Made by a program: the position numbers and the translations under genes
The notes under the pieces: model-generated
Seen by the model: the letters and a program-made list of their open reading frames with translations, nothing else
Databases searched by the model: none
Told to the model about the DNA's origin: nothing
Shown here: positions 9,242 to 18,957 of the stretch, piece after piece
Position numbering within the stretch: the stretch's first letter is position 1
Layout: every line of letters begins with the position of its first letter
Source of the DNA: Sporodiniella umbellata
Taxonomy: Eukaryota > Mucoromycota > Mucoromycetes > Mucorales > Rhizopodaceae
DNA length: 41,851 nucleotides
Direction: 5' to 3'
NCBI GenBank assembly: GCA_025677835.1
Contig: JAIXMR010000149.1
Span: 1 to 41,851, forward strand

Positions 9242-10991
9242 ATGGATTTATCAAGTATGTTAAATGGTCCATCGAGACCACGGGAGGCTTTGATGAAAAC
9301 AAACTGTTCAAAAACTGTAAGCATTAAAAAAAAAAAAAAAAAAAAAAAAAAACTGCAAGCTTTTATTACTTTTTATAAAGAAAAACAGAAAAAAAAAAAA
9401 GGAGAGGGAATGGGATGAGTGGTTTTGTTTTTGTTTATAAATAATAAGAGCAAGCAAGCAAAAAAAAAAAAAAAAAAAAAAACGCAGTGAAGAGTGATTG
9501 TGTTTATGTTTTGAACTGTTTTTTTTTTATATATAATTTTGTTTTTGTATGTAGCCGCTTTATAAACTGAGTACGGGACTCCATACGTTAAAACAAAAGG
9601 ACGAAGAGGTATTGAAAGAAGAAGAAAAGAATGGACCGGTGGTGATGAACAAAGCGGTGAAGCGAGGTAATAACAATAATAATAACAATCAACGCACAGC
9701 AGACTAAAGTGAGGGTTAGCGGAACCATCGAGTTCACCTACGCCGACATTGATGTTTGGCGACCCTACGGCGCGTATCAAGGAATGGCGGCCAAAGTTAA
9801 TACTTCGTGGGACGCCAGCTCACAAACGAGCACGGCTGGAAAACACGGTGGAGATTGAGTTGGTAACGCATGAGATTATGTATCAAGGATTTGAGCCGAG
9901 AAACCTGATGTTGGAAGGAAGTTATGAACTTCAGCGAGTGCATGCGCGCGGGGTGTTTGTGATGCTGGCCAAAAAGAATATCAACCCGAGCTTTATCTTT
10001 CGGTTGCCACCCGATCATCATTGGGCGCGCGATCTGTCCGGGCTTCGAAAGACGGCTTCGTTTGAAATGAAGACAGGGGAAGGCGATGTATGGGAACTAC
10101 ACATCAAGCCTTCGAGAGATACGGAAGGGTACATGTTTGGCTATCTGATTCGACAGATGGACATGGTCCGTAACGTGAAGGAATGTGTACATGACTTGAT
10201 CCGCCATCGAAAGTTACCGCTCGTACTAGATTTAGACGATACCTTGGTACGATTGGTCGGCAACGAGAATGGGCGCTTCGTACCTGAATCCGATATACCC
10301 AAATGTAAAGAGCGTGTGGCTGCCCTCAAGGATGGCAAGCGTGTCGTTTTGACAGAACGCGTCAAAGAGTTTCTGGAATGGGCCCAGCAGTTGTTTGATA
10401 TCTCGGTGTGTTCGCTAGGGTAAAGTAAGCGTTGGTTGGATTGGGGTGATGGAAAAAAAGACTGATCTTTCTTTTTTTTTTTTTGGGGCGGCTGTTAGCG
10501 ATCAGAATTATGTAGACAGTGTCATTGACGTGCTAGACCCTACACGCACATGGATCAAAGGTATTCTGTATTCCGCCAGAGCAGAACACGACTATATCCG
10601 TACTTCCACCGACCCTGGCCGACCGCCCAAAGATCTCCAGGCCCTCTATTCTTTCTGCGCCTTACGCGATCAAACCCTTGGCTCGGGCTTTGCCTTGCCC
10701 CTCATTTTGGATGACGAGACACGGATGTGGCCTAGCGATCAGCACGATAACATTATCGAAGTCAAGAGTCAGGCCAACACGCCTGTCTGGACCGTCTCCC
10801 TCTTTCCTGTCGTACAAGATACCTTACTTTATGTACACACCGAATTCTTTCGCCAATACGATACGTGGCTTGCAAGATCCCAAGAGGCAGAACATCATGG
10901 CATGGTCTATCCTAAACCTCCCCCAAGCGCCATCTCCATTTACAAAACTCACCTTCGACATATCTTACGTGACATGATTGCTAAAAAATAA
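9242..10991 (+). CDS. FCP1/SCP-type CTD-phosphatase-like HAD protein
   Basis: HAD-fold phosphatase of the FCP1-homology (NIF) type; by family it dephosphorylates phospho-Ser/Thr such as the RNA polymerase II CTD, but the substrate is inferred. Four exons: 9242-9316, 9555-9666, 9720-10419 and 10499-10991, giving 459 residues. Catalytic signature LVLDLDDTLVRL (DxDxT, about residue 232) with RVKEFLEWAQQLFDISVCSLG after it and LILDDETRMWPSD later, the usual third HAD motif of FCP1 domains. Upstream is a region of about 230 residues I do not recognise (RNLMLEGSYELQR, SFIFRLPPDHHW). No BRCT domain is seen, unlike classical Fcp1. Intron 1 is long for this window (238 bp) and is mostly A-runs. Intron 2 (9667-9719) removes an in-frame TAA. 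It lies 290 bp upstream of another HAD gene on the same strand. Confidence 0.85.
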
Positions 10992-11281
10992 TTCCCCTTC
11001 CCCCCCCCCTTTCCTCCATCCTTTTTGTATATTTCACTTTACATACACAAACACCTTCACACACACACCAACAACCTATTTGTTTATATGTGCTCATATT
11101 TTCTTTTTATATATAAAAAAAAAGTAAACCCCCTTTTATTTCTTTTTTTTTTTTTTTTTTTTTTTTGGGGACAAGGGGGGGGGCAAGCATTTCAAAATAA
11201 TTCATTAAAATTAAAAAATAGAAATCCTACGCGTCACTTTCTTTTTTCTTTTTTTTTTGTGTGTGTGTGTGTGTGTGTGGG

Positions 11282-12357
11282 ATGGCCAAAGCGTTAGGTA
11301 AGACTCTTTTGTTTATATGCTTGGTGTTTGATAACCCTGTATAGTGGAACGTCTGTTGCTGAATCCTACGGTTCGGATTCAAAACTTGGCTAGAACCAGC
11401 CAAAAACTTTCAAAGATCCTGAAGGATGGTCGAGATCAAGTTCATTTTATTAGTGGTAAAGAGAGAAGCTGTATAGGCATGTTATTCACCTTGGACATAA
11501 AGACTTTGATATGACCATGTCGATTCATTGGGTCAGAAACAAAAAGACAGATGCGTTTGAAAGAAATGTGTCTTCACATGGACTTCCAGCCAAATACGAA
11601 AAACTGAACGGCGAGGTAAAGAAGCCGGTCCTGTTTACGTTTGTGCTCAAAAGAATAGTTTAAAACCGAAACAGCACGTATCTACAACACTTTTTATCCT
11701 ATCGAAATCAACCAGAGCATGACCCATGAAGAAAAGGTGCCGTATATGGTACAATGGTGGACCGAGGCGCATGCGCTCCTGGTACAACAAAAGTTGACAA
11801 AAGAAGGCAAGTACGCATAGAAAAAGTGGATGGCATCACTAAAACAAAAAACGATAGATCTCTCAAAGATGACCGAACAACATCCAGTCGAGCTTCGAAA
11901 AGGAGTGGATCGAGTGATTCATTCGTGTCATAAACAGACGATTCCCTTCTTGGTGTTTTCGGCCGGCATTGGTGATATTATCGAAAATGTACTGAGAAAA
12001 GCAGAGTTGTACTATCAGGATACGATGCATATCGTATCGAACGGAATGGTATTTAAAGACAATGTCTGTGTGGATTTCAAAGCGCCCTTGATCCATGTGT
12101 TTAACAAATCCGAGTTTCAGCTCGAGACTTCCCCTTACTATGCCCAGATTCAGCATCGCGCCAACGTCATCTTGATGGGCGATAGTCTGGGCGATTTACA
12201 GATGAGTCAAGGCGTGGCCCACAGCGCGTGTTTAACCATTGGCTTTCTCAACCACGATATTGCCACCTTGGGCTCCAAATACACAGACGCTTTTGATATC
12301 GTCATTGTAGGTGACGCCAACATGGATCCGGTATACGAGATCCTGGACTCATTTTAA
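11282..12357 (+). CDS. Cytosolic pyrimidine 5'-nucleotidase (NT5C3/UMPH-1 type)
   Basis: HAD-family 5'-nucleotidase that hydrolyses pyrimidine monophosphates (UMP, CMP). Exons: 11282-11297, 11345-11455, 11503-11615, 11659-11806 and 11858-12357, giving 295 residues, like NT5C3 (about 290-297). Seen: NPTVRIQNL, the nucleophile motif DFDMT at residues 43-47, YPIEI, EEKVPYMVQWWTEAHALLVQQ, the second motif FSAGIGDIIENVLR, IVSNGMVF, LIHVFNK and the third motif LMGDSLGDLQM. The intron at 11807-11857 must be GC-AG (donor GCAAGT, acceptor CGATAG, branch-like CACTAAAAC). It is 51 bp and in frame, so retention would insert a TAG stop. Removing it restores the family alignment LTKEDLSKMTE. The first exon is only 16 bp. 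The stop is 28 bp from that of the convergent chitin deacetylase. Confidence 0.92.
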
Positions 12358-12385
12358 TAAAACACGTTGGATTTTTTTCTTTTTT

Positions 12386-13636
12386 TTATTCTATCAAACA
12401 CAAAACGAGCATCCCTACTAAAAACCCCAGGCGGGGTAGATACCGCCCAAAGACGACAACACCTTGGCTTGTGACAGCCGCTGAACCCACGGTGGTCGCG
12501 GGCAGGACCGTACTCTGGGCTGAAGCGTGGGCCGGTGCGGCGGTCAAAGTCCAGGGGATGTTTTCAAAATAAGGAAAAGTAATGTTTTGACAGGTGGCCA
12601 CGTCCACCACATGCCTGTAGGCCTGAAGGATCTTGGGTAAGTTTTCAACGGCCATGGCCATGGTGTTGTTATTGATTTCATGGGTAAGAACGATAGTGCC
12701 GCTGTCAGCAAAGGTACCGTTGGTACCCATCTGGATATACTCCCCATACGTCGATTCGACCGCCTGCACGGTGGTGGTCAGGCCGGCAGCCCAATCGTCT
12801 GTATCCAGGTTCCAGAGCACAGCGGTCAGGTTCAGTTGGGTAGCAATCCAGCGAACCCGGTCATCGATATCGCCATAGGGTGGACGCCAGTAACGGGGGG
12901 TAAGACCGGTAGCGAGCTTGATGGCCTTTTGCGTATAATAGAATTCTGCCAGTACTTGGGCGTTTGTCAAGGTGGTGGTGTATTGATGAGACCAGGTATG
13001 GGCAGCAAGATGATGGCCATCCTTAAGGCCACGTAAGGCACCGTAGGGCCAATCGACCACGTTGGAACCGATATAAAACAAGGTCGCCTTCAACTGATGT
13101 TGGCTCAAGAAATCATAAAAGGCATTGTGAGAGCAGTTGGGTCCATCGTCAAACGTCAACCCCCATGTCTCTGGCTCTGGACAACGGTAGATATCCGGAT
13201 AGACATCCTTGCGCTTAGGCTGCGTACAGGTCGACGCGGACCACCAGCAGTCAGGGTCGTCTGCAGCATAACCTGAAAAGTCCAACCCACCCTCGGCTGT
13301 CAGACGGCGGGGCGCAATGGCCGGTGCCTGGCTCCAGTCAATCGAATTGTACAGGGAAAGAAACTCGCTTGATTCGCCCTGACCGTTGGTGGTCGCCGTC
13401 TGCCAAATGGTGGGCCATTCTGACGCATTGAATTGGAACAGGCGACTATCAGGCGAATAATACTTGCATTCCACGCTGGGATCTTGACTTGTCGTCTGCG
13501 CTATCTCAGGTACCGTCACATTCTCTGGATTGATCTGGCTTGTCAATCCCTGCCAATAATTCGCTGCTGATACATCTGCAGCTACGATCACGCCTTGGCT
13601 CACGGCGATCAGAATTGCTAGATATTTGATTTGCAT
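12386..13636 (-). CDS. GPI-anchored chitin deacetylase (CE4 polysaccharide deacetylase)
   Basis: Secreted metal-dependent deacetylase converting cell-wall chitin to chitosan, a major polymer of Mucorales walls. Single exon, 416 residues. A signal peptide (MQIKYLAILIAVSQGVIVAA) comes first, then an N-terminal region with WPTIW, then the CE4 domain: motif 1 TFDDGPN (161-167; catalytic and metal Asp), motif 2 HTWSH (213-217; metal His), motif 3 RPPYGD (251-256), motif 4 WNLDTDDW and motif 5 IVLTHEI. Many N-glycosylation sites (NVT, NAS, NCS, NLT, NGT, NNT, NIT) and a C-terminal Ser/Thr/Ala stretch plus hydrophobic tail (VGMLVLCLIE) indicate a GPI signal. GC content is clearly higher than in the flanking spacers, and there is no intron, unlike most neighbours. 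This suggests strong expression or a different history; I see no sign of recent transfer. Confidence 0.93.
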   Translation of the reverse strand: MQIKYLAILIAVSQGVIVAADVSAANYWQGLTSQINPENVTVPEIAQTTSQDPSVECKYYSPDSRLFQFNASEWPTIWQTATTNGQGESSEFLSLYNSIDWSQAPAIAPRRLTAEGGLDFSGYAADDPDCWWSASTCTQPKRKDVYPDIYRCPEPETWGLTFDDGPNCSHNAFYDFLSQHQLKATLFYIGSNVVDWPYGALRGLKDGHHLAAHTWSHQYTTTLTNAQVLAEFYYTQKAIKLATGLTPRYWRPPYGDIDDRVRWIATQLNLTAVLWNLDTDDWAAGLTTTVQAVESTYGEYIQMGTNGTFADSGTIVLTHEINNNTMAMAVENLPKILQAYRHVVDVATCQNITFPYFENIPWTLTAAPAHASAQSTVLPATTVGSAAVTSQGVVVFGRYLPRLGFLVGMLVLCLIE

Positions 13637-13698
13637 TTCTTTTTTTTTTTTTTGAAAAACAAAAAAAAATCAAAAATCAGTGCAAATACTTGCCCACT

Positions 13699-13705
13699 CT
13701 TTATA
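13699..13705 (-). promoter_or_regulatory. TATA box of chitin deacetylase gene
   Basis: TATAAAG on the minus strand, 63-69 bp upstream of the ATG at 13636, separated from it by an A-rich leader. Sequence and distance fit a TATA element. Confidence 0.45.
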
Positions 13706-13936
13706 TCTTTTTAGGGGGTAATCTTTTTCGCGAAGGCTGGAGAAGAGCTTCTTTTTTTTTTTTTTTTATTTTTTTTTTTTTTTCTAAAATTAGTGAAATT
13801 AACTCTATAAGAAGGCGGGCTGACTTGCCAAGACTTTTCGTCCTACAAACTAGCTTTATTTTTTCTAATTTTAGTCTTTTTAAAAAATCTACCGGCTCAA
13901 GCCGTGATTTCTTTATTGTTTTTTTTTTTTTTTTTT

Positions 13937-14625
13937 TTAAAAAAAGTAACTCGAAATCACCCAGAATCCTTCGACAAAAGTACGTCTTTTTCTAAAGTCA
14001 GCATCAATCACCACACAGGCAAGCGGTGCGTCATCGACGGTATGGGCTTTGGCAAACACTTTAAAGGCGCCCTGTTGATGGTCAGACATAAGCTTGAGTA
14101 GATTAACTTACCGGTGGAATTTCTTTTGGTAGCGTGACTGTTTGCGTGACCTAGAAAGAAAACAAAGGGTAAGGAAAAGACGGTTCAGAAAAGAGCGTTT
14201 ACTTTGATAGGGCCTTCTTGGATAGGACATTGCAGTGTCACATCGTCTTTATGTTTCTCCAGTTCATTGCAGATATCAAAGTGCTTACGTAACAAAAGAA
14301 TCCTACCCAGTTTGACCATCACATCGGCATAAGCACCTTCGGTCACTGTAGTAGATAAGGTGCCCGTGATGGTAATATTGATCTCTGCGCCAGGCTTCAC
14401 CAGCTCAGGTTCGATACTGAAACTTTCAAGCTGGAAGAGATCCTCTTGACTTCCTAGTATCCTTTTGTTATCTCTCTTTCTCTTTCAAATAACAATAGCG
14501 CCCTTACCACAGTTGACTAACTGTACATTCGATGCAGGAGGTTCTGTCATTGTCCATACGTTCTGAGCATAAATCTGGCTCCATACACCAAACACGCTCC
14601 ATAGTAAAATAGTTTTCCAATACAT
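13937..14625 (-). CDS. ML-domain (NPC2-like) lipid-transfer protein
   Basis: Secreted or vacuolar MD-2-related lipid-recognition protein, like fungal NPC2 and phosphatidylglycerol/phosphatidylinositol transfer proteins, which bind sterol or phospholipid. Four exons: 14625-14508, 14453-14203, 14150-14112 and 14071-13937, giving 180 residues. A signal peptide (MYWKTILLWSVFGVWSQIYA) is followed by LVNCG, FSIEPELVKPGAEINITITG, ICNELEK, LQCPIQEGPIK, VTLPKEIPPG, FKVFAKAHT and LACVVIDADF. The cysteine pattern and the VTLPKEIPPG strand are hallmarks of ML proteins. The short C-terminal extension (RKRRTFVEG onward, to FF) before the TAA is unusual and runs into a T-rich tract. It could instead be trimmed by a splice I did not find. 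Confidence 0.87.
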
Positions 14626-14925
14626 TCTTTCAATAAAAACAAAAAAATAAAAGAAAAATAAAAGCCAAAAAAAAAAAATACAAAAAGAAATAGAAAATCA
14701 ACAAATAACACTCTTACGTCAATACCGATTCACGTTTCACTTTTTTTTCCCAGTGAATGACCCCTACAACGTTCACCAAATAAGAAAAACAAAAACAAAA
14801 ACAGTGGAGTTTGAAAAGAAAAGGAACTTTTCTTTTGATTGGCTACAGCTGAATACACTCTCTCATTTATTGATTTTATTGATTTTATTGATTTTTTTTT
14901 TTTTTTTTAATTTTTATTCATCACG

Positions 14926-15856
14926 ATGGACGATCCCAACGCAGATACTGAATGGTTTGTAAAATGGATTTTTTTTTTTTTTTTTGTAAAGCATGGCTGG
15001 ATATTGACTCAATAGCGATGATGTTTTTTTTTTTTTTTTTTCTTGTGTGGTAAAGGAACGATATTTTACGCGCCAAAGGTATTCTTCCACCCAAGGATGA
15101 ACAGAGAGACGATGAAGTTGAAGATGCTTTTGTGGATATGGTTCGCGCCAAAGAAAGAGAATTAAACAGCTTGGATAACAAAGATCTCGATGCACTGGAT
15201 GAACTCGAAGATCTTGAAGACGATAGAATCTTGAATGAATATAGGTAACACTTGCCCTCCCCCCCCTGTTACGAATCTTGCCTTGTTAAAGCTTCGATAG
15301 ACATAAACGCATGATGGAAATGCATGCCCAAGCCGCCAAAGAGAAATATGGGCAAATCAGAGAGATTTCCAAAACTGATTTTGTAAAGGAAGTGACTGAG
15401 GCCAGTCAAGAATGTTATGTGGTCGTTCATCTCTATAAGGATTCGTAAGTGATATAACTCTCTCTACCTGTCTTGAACCCATTTGATTATAGGATTCCCG
15501 CTTCTAAATTAATGCATCGTTGTCTGTCAGAACTTGCCACGCAATTTAAAGCCACCAAGTTCTTGAAGATTGTCAGTGATCAATGTATACCCAACTTCCC
15601 AGACCATAACGTACCCACCCTTCTTGTTTATGGTGAAGGCGATCTGAAAGCCAACTTGGCGGGTGCGATTCAGTTTGGAGGCATGAAGATGACTGCACAA
15701 AGCATCCGCGCGCTCTTGGCTCAGTACGGTGCTCTTCCAGCTGAGAAACAAGCCGAAAGGACAGAAAAACCAAAACGCTCGCTCTATCAATCCAAAGCCA
15801 CGTCTGCCTTGAGTAGTGATGAAGAAAGTGATCAAGAAGACCGAGGTTATTACTAG
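14926..15856 (+). CDS. PLP2: Phosducin-like protein 2 (PDCL3/Plp2)
   Basis: Thioredoxin-fold cochaperone that works with the CCT/TRiC chaperonin in folding actin, tubulin and G-protein subunits; essential in yeast. Exons 14926-14954, 15056-15244, 15301-15444 and 15493-15856 give 241 residues (PDCL3 is about 239). Seen: [55 protein letters not shown], then the thioredoxin-like part with YVVVHLYKDSIPASKLM, KIVSDQCIPNFPDHNVPTLL, LVYGEGDLKANLAGA and FGGMKMT, and an acidic tail SSDEESDQED. All blocks follow the family. Intron 1 (14955-15055) has a GTTTGT donor, two T-runs and a GTAAAG acceptor. It is divergent from the ML-domain gene (300 bp). Confidence 0.95.
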
Positions 15857-15990
15857 ACAGACCCACCCTCTTATTGGATCCACATTCCCTTGAAAACAAT
15901 AAAAACCCTTGAAAAAAGACTTTGCTCTAATGTTCCGAAAGAAGTCTTTCTTTTTCTTTTTTTTTTTTTTTTTTTTTTTTCTCACTTTCA

Positions 15991-17405
15991 ATGGGAAACA
16001 TCTTTTCACACCCCACTTTTATTCGATTGTATACACAAAACATCAAAGAGACAGGATGGGATACGTTGGCTCAATTGGCTTGTGCCAGTCGAGGGGCTAG
16101 GATTCTTTCTGTTTCCGATGAATTTTATGGCAAGGCAGAAAATCTGCTAAAGTCCAACGACACTTTACCTTCTGGTAAACCCCTTCTCTCTCTCTCTCTC
16201 TCTGTACATGATTTAACATTCCATAGGTTGGCAAGTGAGACGTCATTTGGATAGGGCGAGGTAAGATGAAAACGTAAGCATTGGATTCACCCGTTTCCAG
16301 TGTGACGATTGAATTGGGGTGTCGGGGCACATTGATTGGATTGGATATCAACACGCTTGGTTTCACAGCAGGTGCTTCTCGTCAGGTGTCAGTCGAAGGC
16401 TTGACACGGTTCGAAGGTGAAGAAAAGGTAAATGAAGAATGGCCCCTATAACGCTGTTGATTTACCTTTTATACCAGTGGTGTATGTTACTTGACTGTGT
16501 TTCTCTTGAGCCAGATGCCCATAATTTCTTTCAGTTGATTTCTGACGACAACGTTTACTCCCGTATTCGATTAACAAGCACACCAGGTGGTGGGATTGTA
16601 AGTCTTGCAGAACAAAAACCAAAAGAAATTCACCCCCTCTATTTTTTTTTTGTCTACAGTCTAGATTCTGCTGCTATGGACAAGTCTATGCTTCTTTTCA
16701 AGAGCTAAAAGGACACTATAACCTAGCCTCGGCTAATTTAGGAGCTCAGATCGTCCATTGGACAGATTACGAACAAGGCAATCGACCCAACATCTTACTG
16801 GATAATGGCACAACTGTCAAAGAAGGCTGGCTCACCCCTCGGTCCAGAGAGAAAGACCGAAACGATTTTGTGGTGATCCAGTTGGCTGGTACGGGGATAC
16901 TCGAAAGTATTGTGTTGGATACCACCGGCTTTGTAGGCAATCATCCAAAATACGTCAAGATTGAAGGATGTGAAAGCGAACAAGTAAGCACCAAAAAAAA
17001 AAAAAAAAAAAAAAAGGGAGGGGGGACTTTCTATTGAGTGATCTACAGATAGACCCTCAAGAAGATGCAGCCACCCAGTGGTTCAGTCTTCTCGATGCTG
17101 CTGTCTGTCTTTCCGATGGTCCGGTAGCCTATACCATCGCTGCCAATCTACCGGTGTCTCATCTCAAACTTACCTTGCTTCCAGATGGTGGTTTGCAGCA
17201 GGTGCAGGTGTTGGGTCGAATCCATCAAGCGATTCAAACCGAGTTGGAAGACGGCGAACTCCAAGACACCTTGGATCAAGCGATCGAAAAGGACATCCAC
17301 AACTTGCTGCAGTCCACTTTGGGTAGTCAACGAAAAACAGAAAACAAACGTACTCTTTTCAACAAAAAACCCACACGCAGCACAAAACGTGTGCGCTCCA
17401 AATAA
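15991..17405 (+). CDS. DAL2: Allantoicase
   Basis: Hydrolyses allantoate to ureidoglycolate and urea in purine catabolism, allowing use of purines as nitrogen source. Six exons: 15991-16174, 16227-16260, 16301-16427, 16478-16597, 16660-16983 and 17049-17405, giving 381 residues. The two-repeat architecture of the family is visible. Repeat 1 has GARILSVSDEFYG, GWQVRRHL, VTIELGCRGTLIGLDINTL, HNFFQLI and RLTSTPGGGISRFCCYG. Repeat 2 has LGAQIVHWTDYEQG, GWLTPRSR, DFVVIQLAGTGILESIVLDT, FVGNHPKYVKIEG, WFSLLD and LKLTLLPDGGLQQVQVLG. The tail after residue 330 is basic (KKPTRSTKRVRSK) and beyond the usual family end. Intron 5 contains an A-run of about 23. It starts 134 bp after the PLP2 stop and converges on SmD1. 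Confidence 0.93.
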
Positions 17406-17529
17406 CCCTACGATATAAATCTATGTATGTATTGGTGTCAAGTGTTTATTGCTGTTGGTTGCTGTCAATTGTTTATTGCTTGTTTATGGGGTTGCTATTT
17501 CATATATATTTCTTCTCTCCTTTTTTAAT

Positions 17530-17937
17530 TTAACGTCTTCCACGACCGCGAGACCCTCCACGGCCACGCGACATGCCACGGCCACGGCCACGTCCAGATT
17601 CATCTTTTAATGAGGGGTTAGAATGCCTATTTCTTTTTTTTTCCAGATCTCTCTCTTTCTTACCATCTTTCTTCTTTTTTGATTTAGGTGCGTCGTCAAT
17701 AAGAAGTGTATCGAGCGGTAAACTATCGGGCAAAATGACACAACGTACATTGTTACCACGAATGCTCAAAGAATCGAGATTGACAGGATCTCTGTTCTTG
17801 ACTGTCATTTTAACGTTCTTTAAATGGGTATTCATGCTCATATCAACACCAGTGATGGTACCATAGACAACAGAGCCGTTCTTCATCTCAACTGAAACTG
17901 TCTCGTTATTTAACTTCATCAAAAAGCTTTTATTTTC

Positions 17938-17981
<44 letters not shown>

Positions 17982-18051
17982 AAAACAAAGCAACTGCCTG
18001 TTAATAGCTGTAATCTTCTTTTCTTTTTCTTCTTTACCGAACTAATTTCAT
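17530..18051 (-). CDS. SMD1: Small nuclear ribonucleoprotein SmD1
   Basis: Core Sm protein of the spliceosomal snRNPs. Exon 1 is only 14 bp (18051-18038, MKLVR), followed by a 111-bp intron (17927-18037) holding a TG/AC microsatellite, and exon 2 (17926-17530), giving 136 residues. The join restores the invariant start MKLVRFLMKL. Seen: the Sm1 motif [25 protein letters not shown], reported in two parts as [15 protein letters not shown] and [10 protein letters not shown], the Sm2 motif [24 protein letters not shown], a Lys-rich linker and an Arg-Gly tail ([17 protein letters not shown]), the usual target of arginine methylation. The acceptor reads AATAAAAG, without a pyrimidine tract. Confidence 0.95.
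17941..17980. repeat. AC/GT dinucleotide microsatellite in the SmD1 intron
   Basis: About 20 AC repeats on the plus strand inside the single SmD1 intron, close to its 3' splice site. Seen directly. Confidence 0.95.
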
Positions 18052-18201
18052 CTTTATTTTGAATGGTTTGCTTTTTTAGAGTCAAAAGTATTTTGAAAAA
18101 AAAAAAAAAAAAAAAAAAATAAATAAATTTTAAAAAAAGTTTTTCGGAGATGATTCCCTGTCATCTCATCCAAGACTTGTTTTTTGGGTGCGTCTTGGTT
18201 T

Positions 18202-18684
18202 CTAAATTCTAGCTTCCCAAACATCTTCAGAGTTGGGCCCTTCAGCCTTTCGTTCCTGAACAGTTTCTTGATGTGCTCTTAATAAAGCCTAAAAGAGAAA
18301 AGGGGAGGGAAATAGGTTACTCAAGCGATCTGTATATATATATATATATATATATGTGGGTTTACATCGGCATTTTCAGAGGATTTCAGCTTGGTTGAGA
18401 AACACAGCTTGAAATAGTCCCATTTATGTTCACAATTCTTCTTGGTTCCATAACGGTAGTAGTTTCTAGCTTGTTCCTTGATTCCTAAAGTCCCAAAGTG
18501 AAAATTAAAATAAAAACCTTAAGGCTGCATCCCCCCTCCCCTCCCCTCAATCGACCCAATTACGGTAACAACTAAAGACATCGTCGAAAGCATCCACAAC
18601 ACTACACTTTATGTATTCTCTTTCATTTTCTTTATCCACTTCAGCAAAAAACTCCTCTGAGCCTAGATCTTCTTTGGTTGACAT
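18202..18684 (-). CDS. Emi1/DUF3128 family CxxxC protein
   Basis: Small protein of the Emi1 (early meiotic induction) / DUF3128 family, in yeast linked to IME1 induction and mitochondrial function. Exons 18684-18564, 18484-18366 and 18288-18202 give 108 residues. Seen: a Glu-rich N-terminus, CSVVDAFDDVFSCYR, QARNYYRYGTKKNCEHKW, DYFKLCFSTK and a C-terminal helix ALLRAHQETVQERKAE ending DVWEARI. The paired cysteines (CSx..SCY and NCx..LC) and the YYRYG motif are the family signature. Intron 2 (18289-18365) includes a TA microsatellite. It is divergent from the ArfGAP gene (273 bp). Confidence 0.85.
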
Positions 18685-18957
18685 TAGACTGTCTTTTCCC
18701 TTGGAAAAAAAAATAAAATTTAAAATAAATAAAAAAAAATATATATTTTTTTTTTTTTTTTTTTTTAATTGATGGTTGCTGCCCTCCAAAAAAGCAAGAC
18801 CTTTGTTTTGGTTGCATAATTTTAATTAGACAAGAAAAAAAAAAAAAAAATTTCAACTGCGCGTCAAGAGGAAAGGCACAAACGCTACCACTTTTATTAT
18901 TATTGTTTTTTAACCCTTTTTTTTTTTTTTTTATTATTGTTATTATTATTATTCTTT

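Noticed and set aside
11815..11822. Premature stop making the nucleotidase a pseudogene
   Set aside because: The stop lies in a 51-bp GC-AG intron with branch-like sequence; removing it restores family alignment on both sides.
12544..13036. ORFs overlapping chitin deacetylase on both strands
   Set aside because: Shadows of a GC-rich coding region; the CE4 motifs are all in the annotated frame.
13690..13995. Plus-strand 101-codon Phe-rich ORF
   Set aside because: Built from T-runs and antisense to the 3' end of the ML-domain gene.
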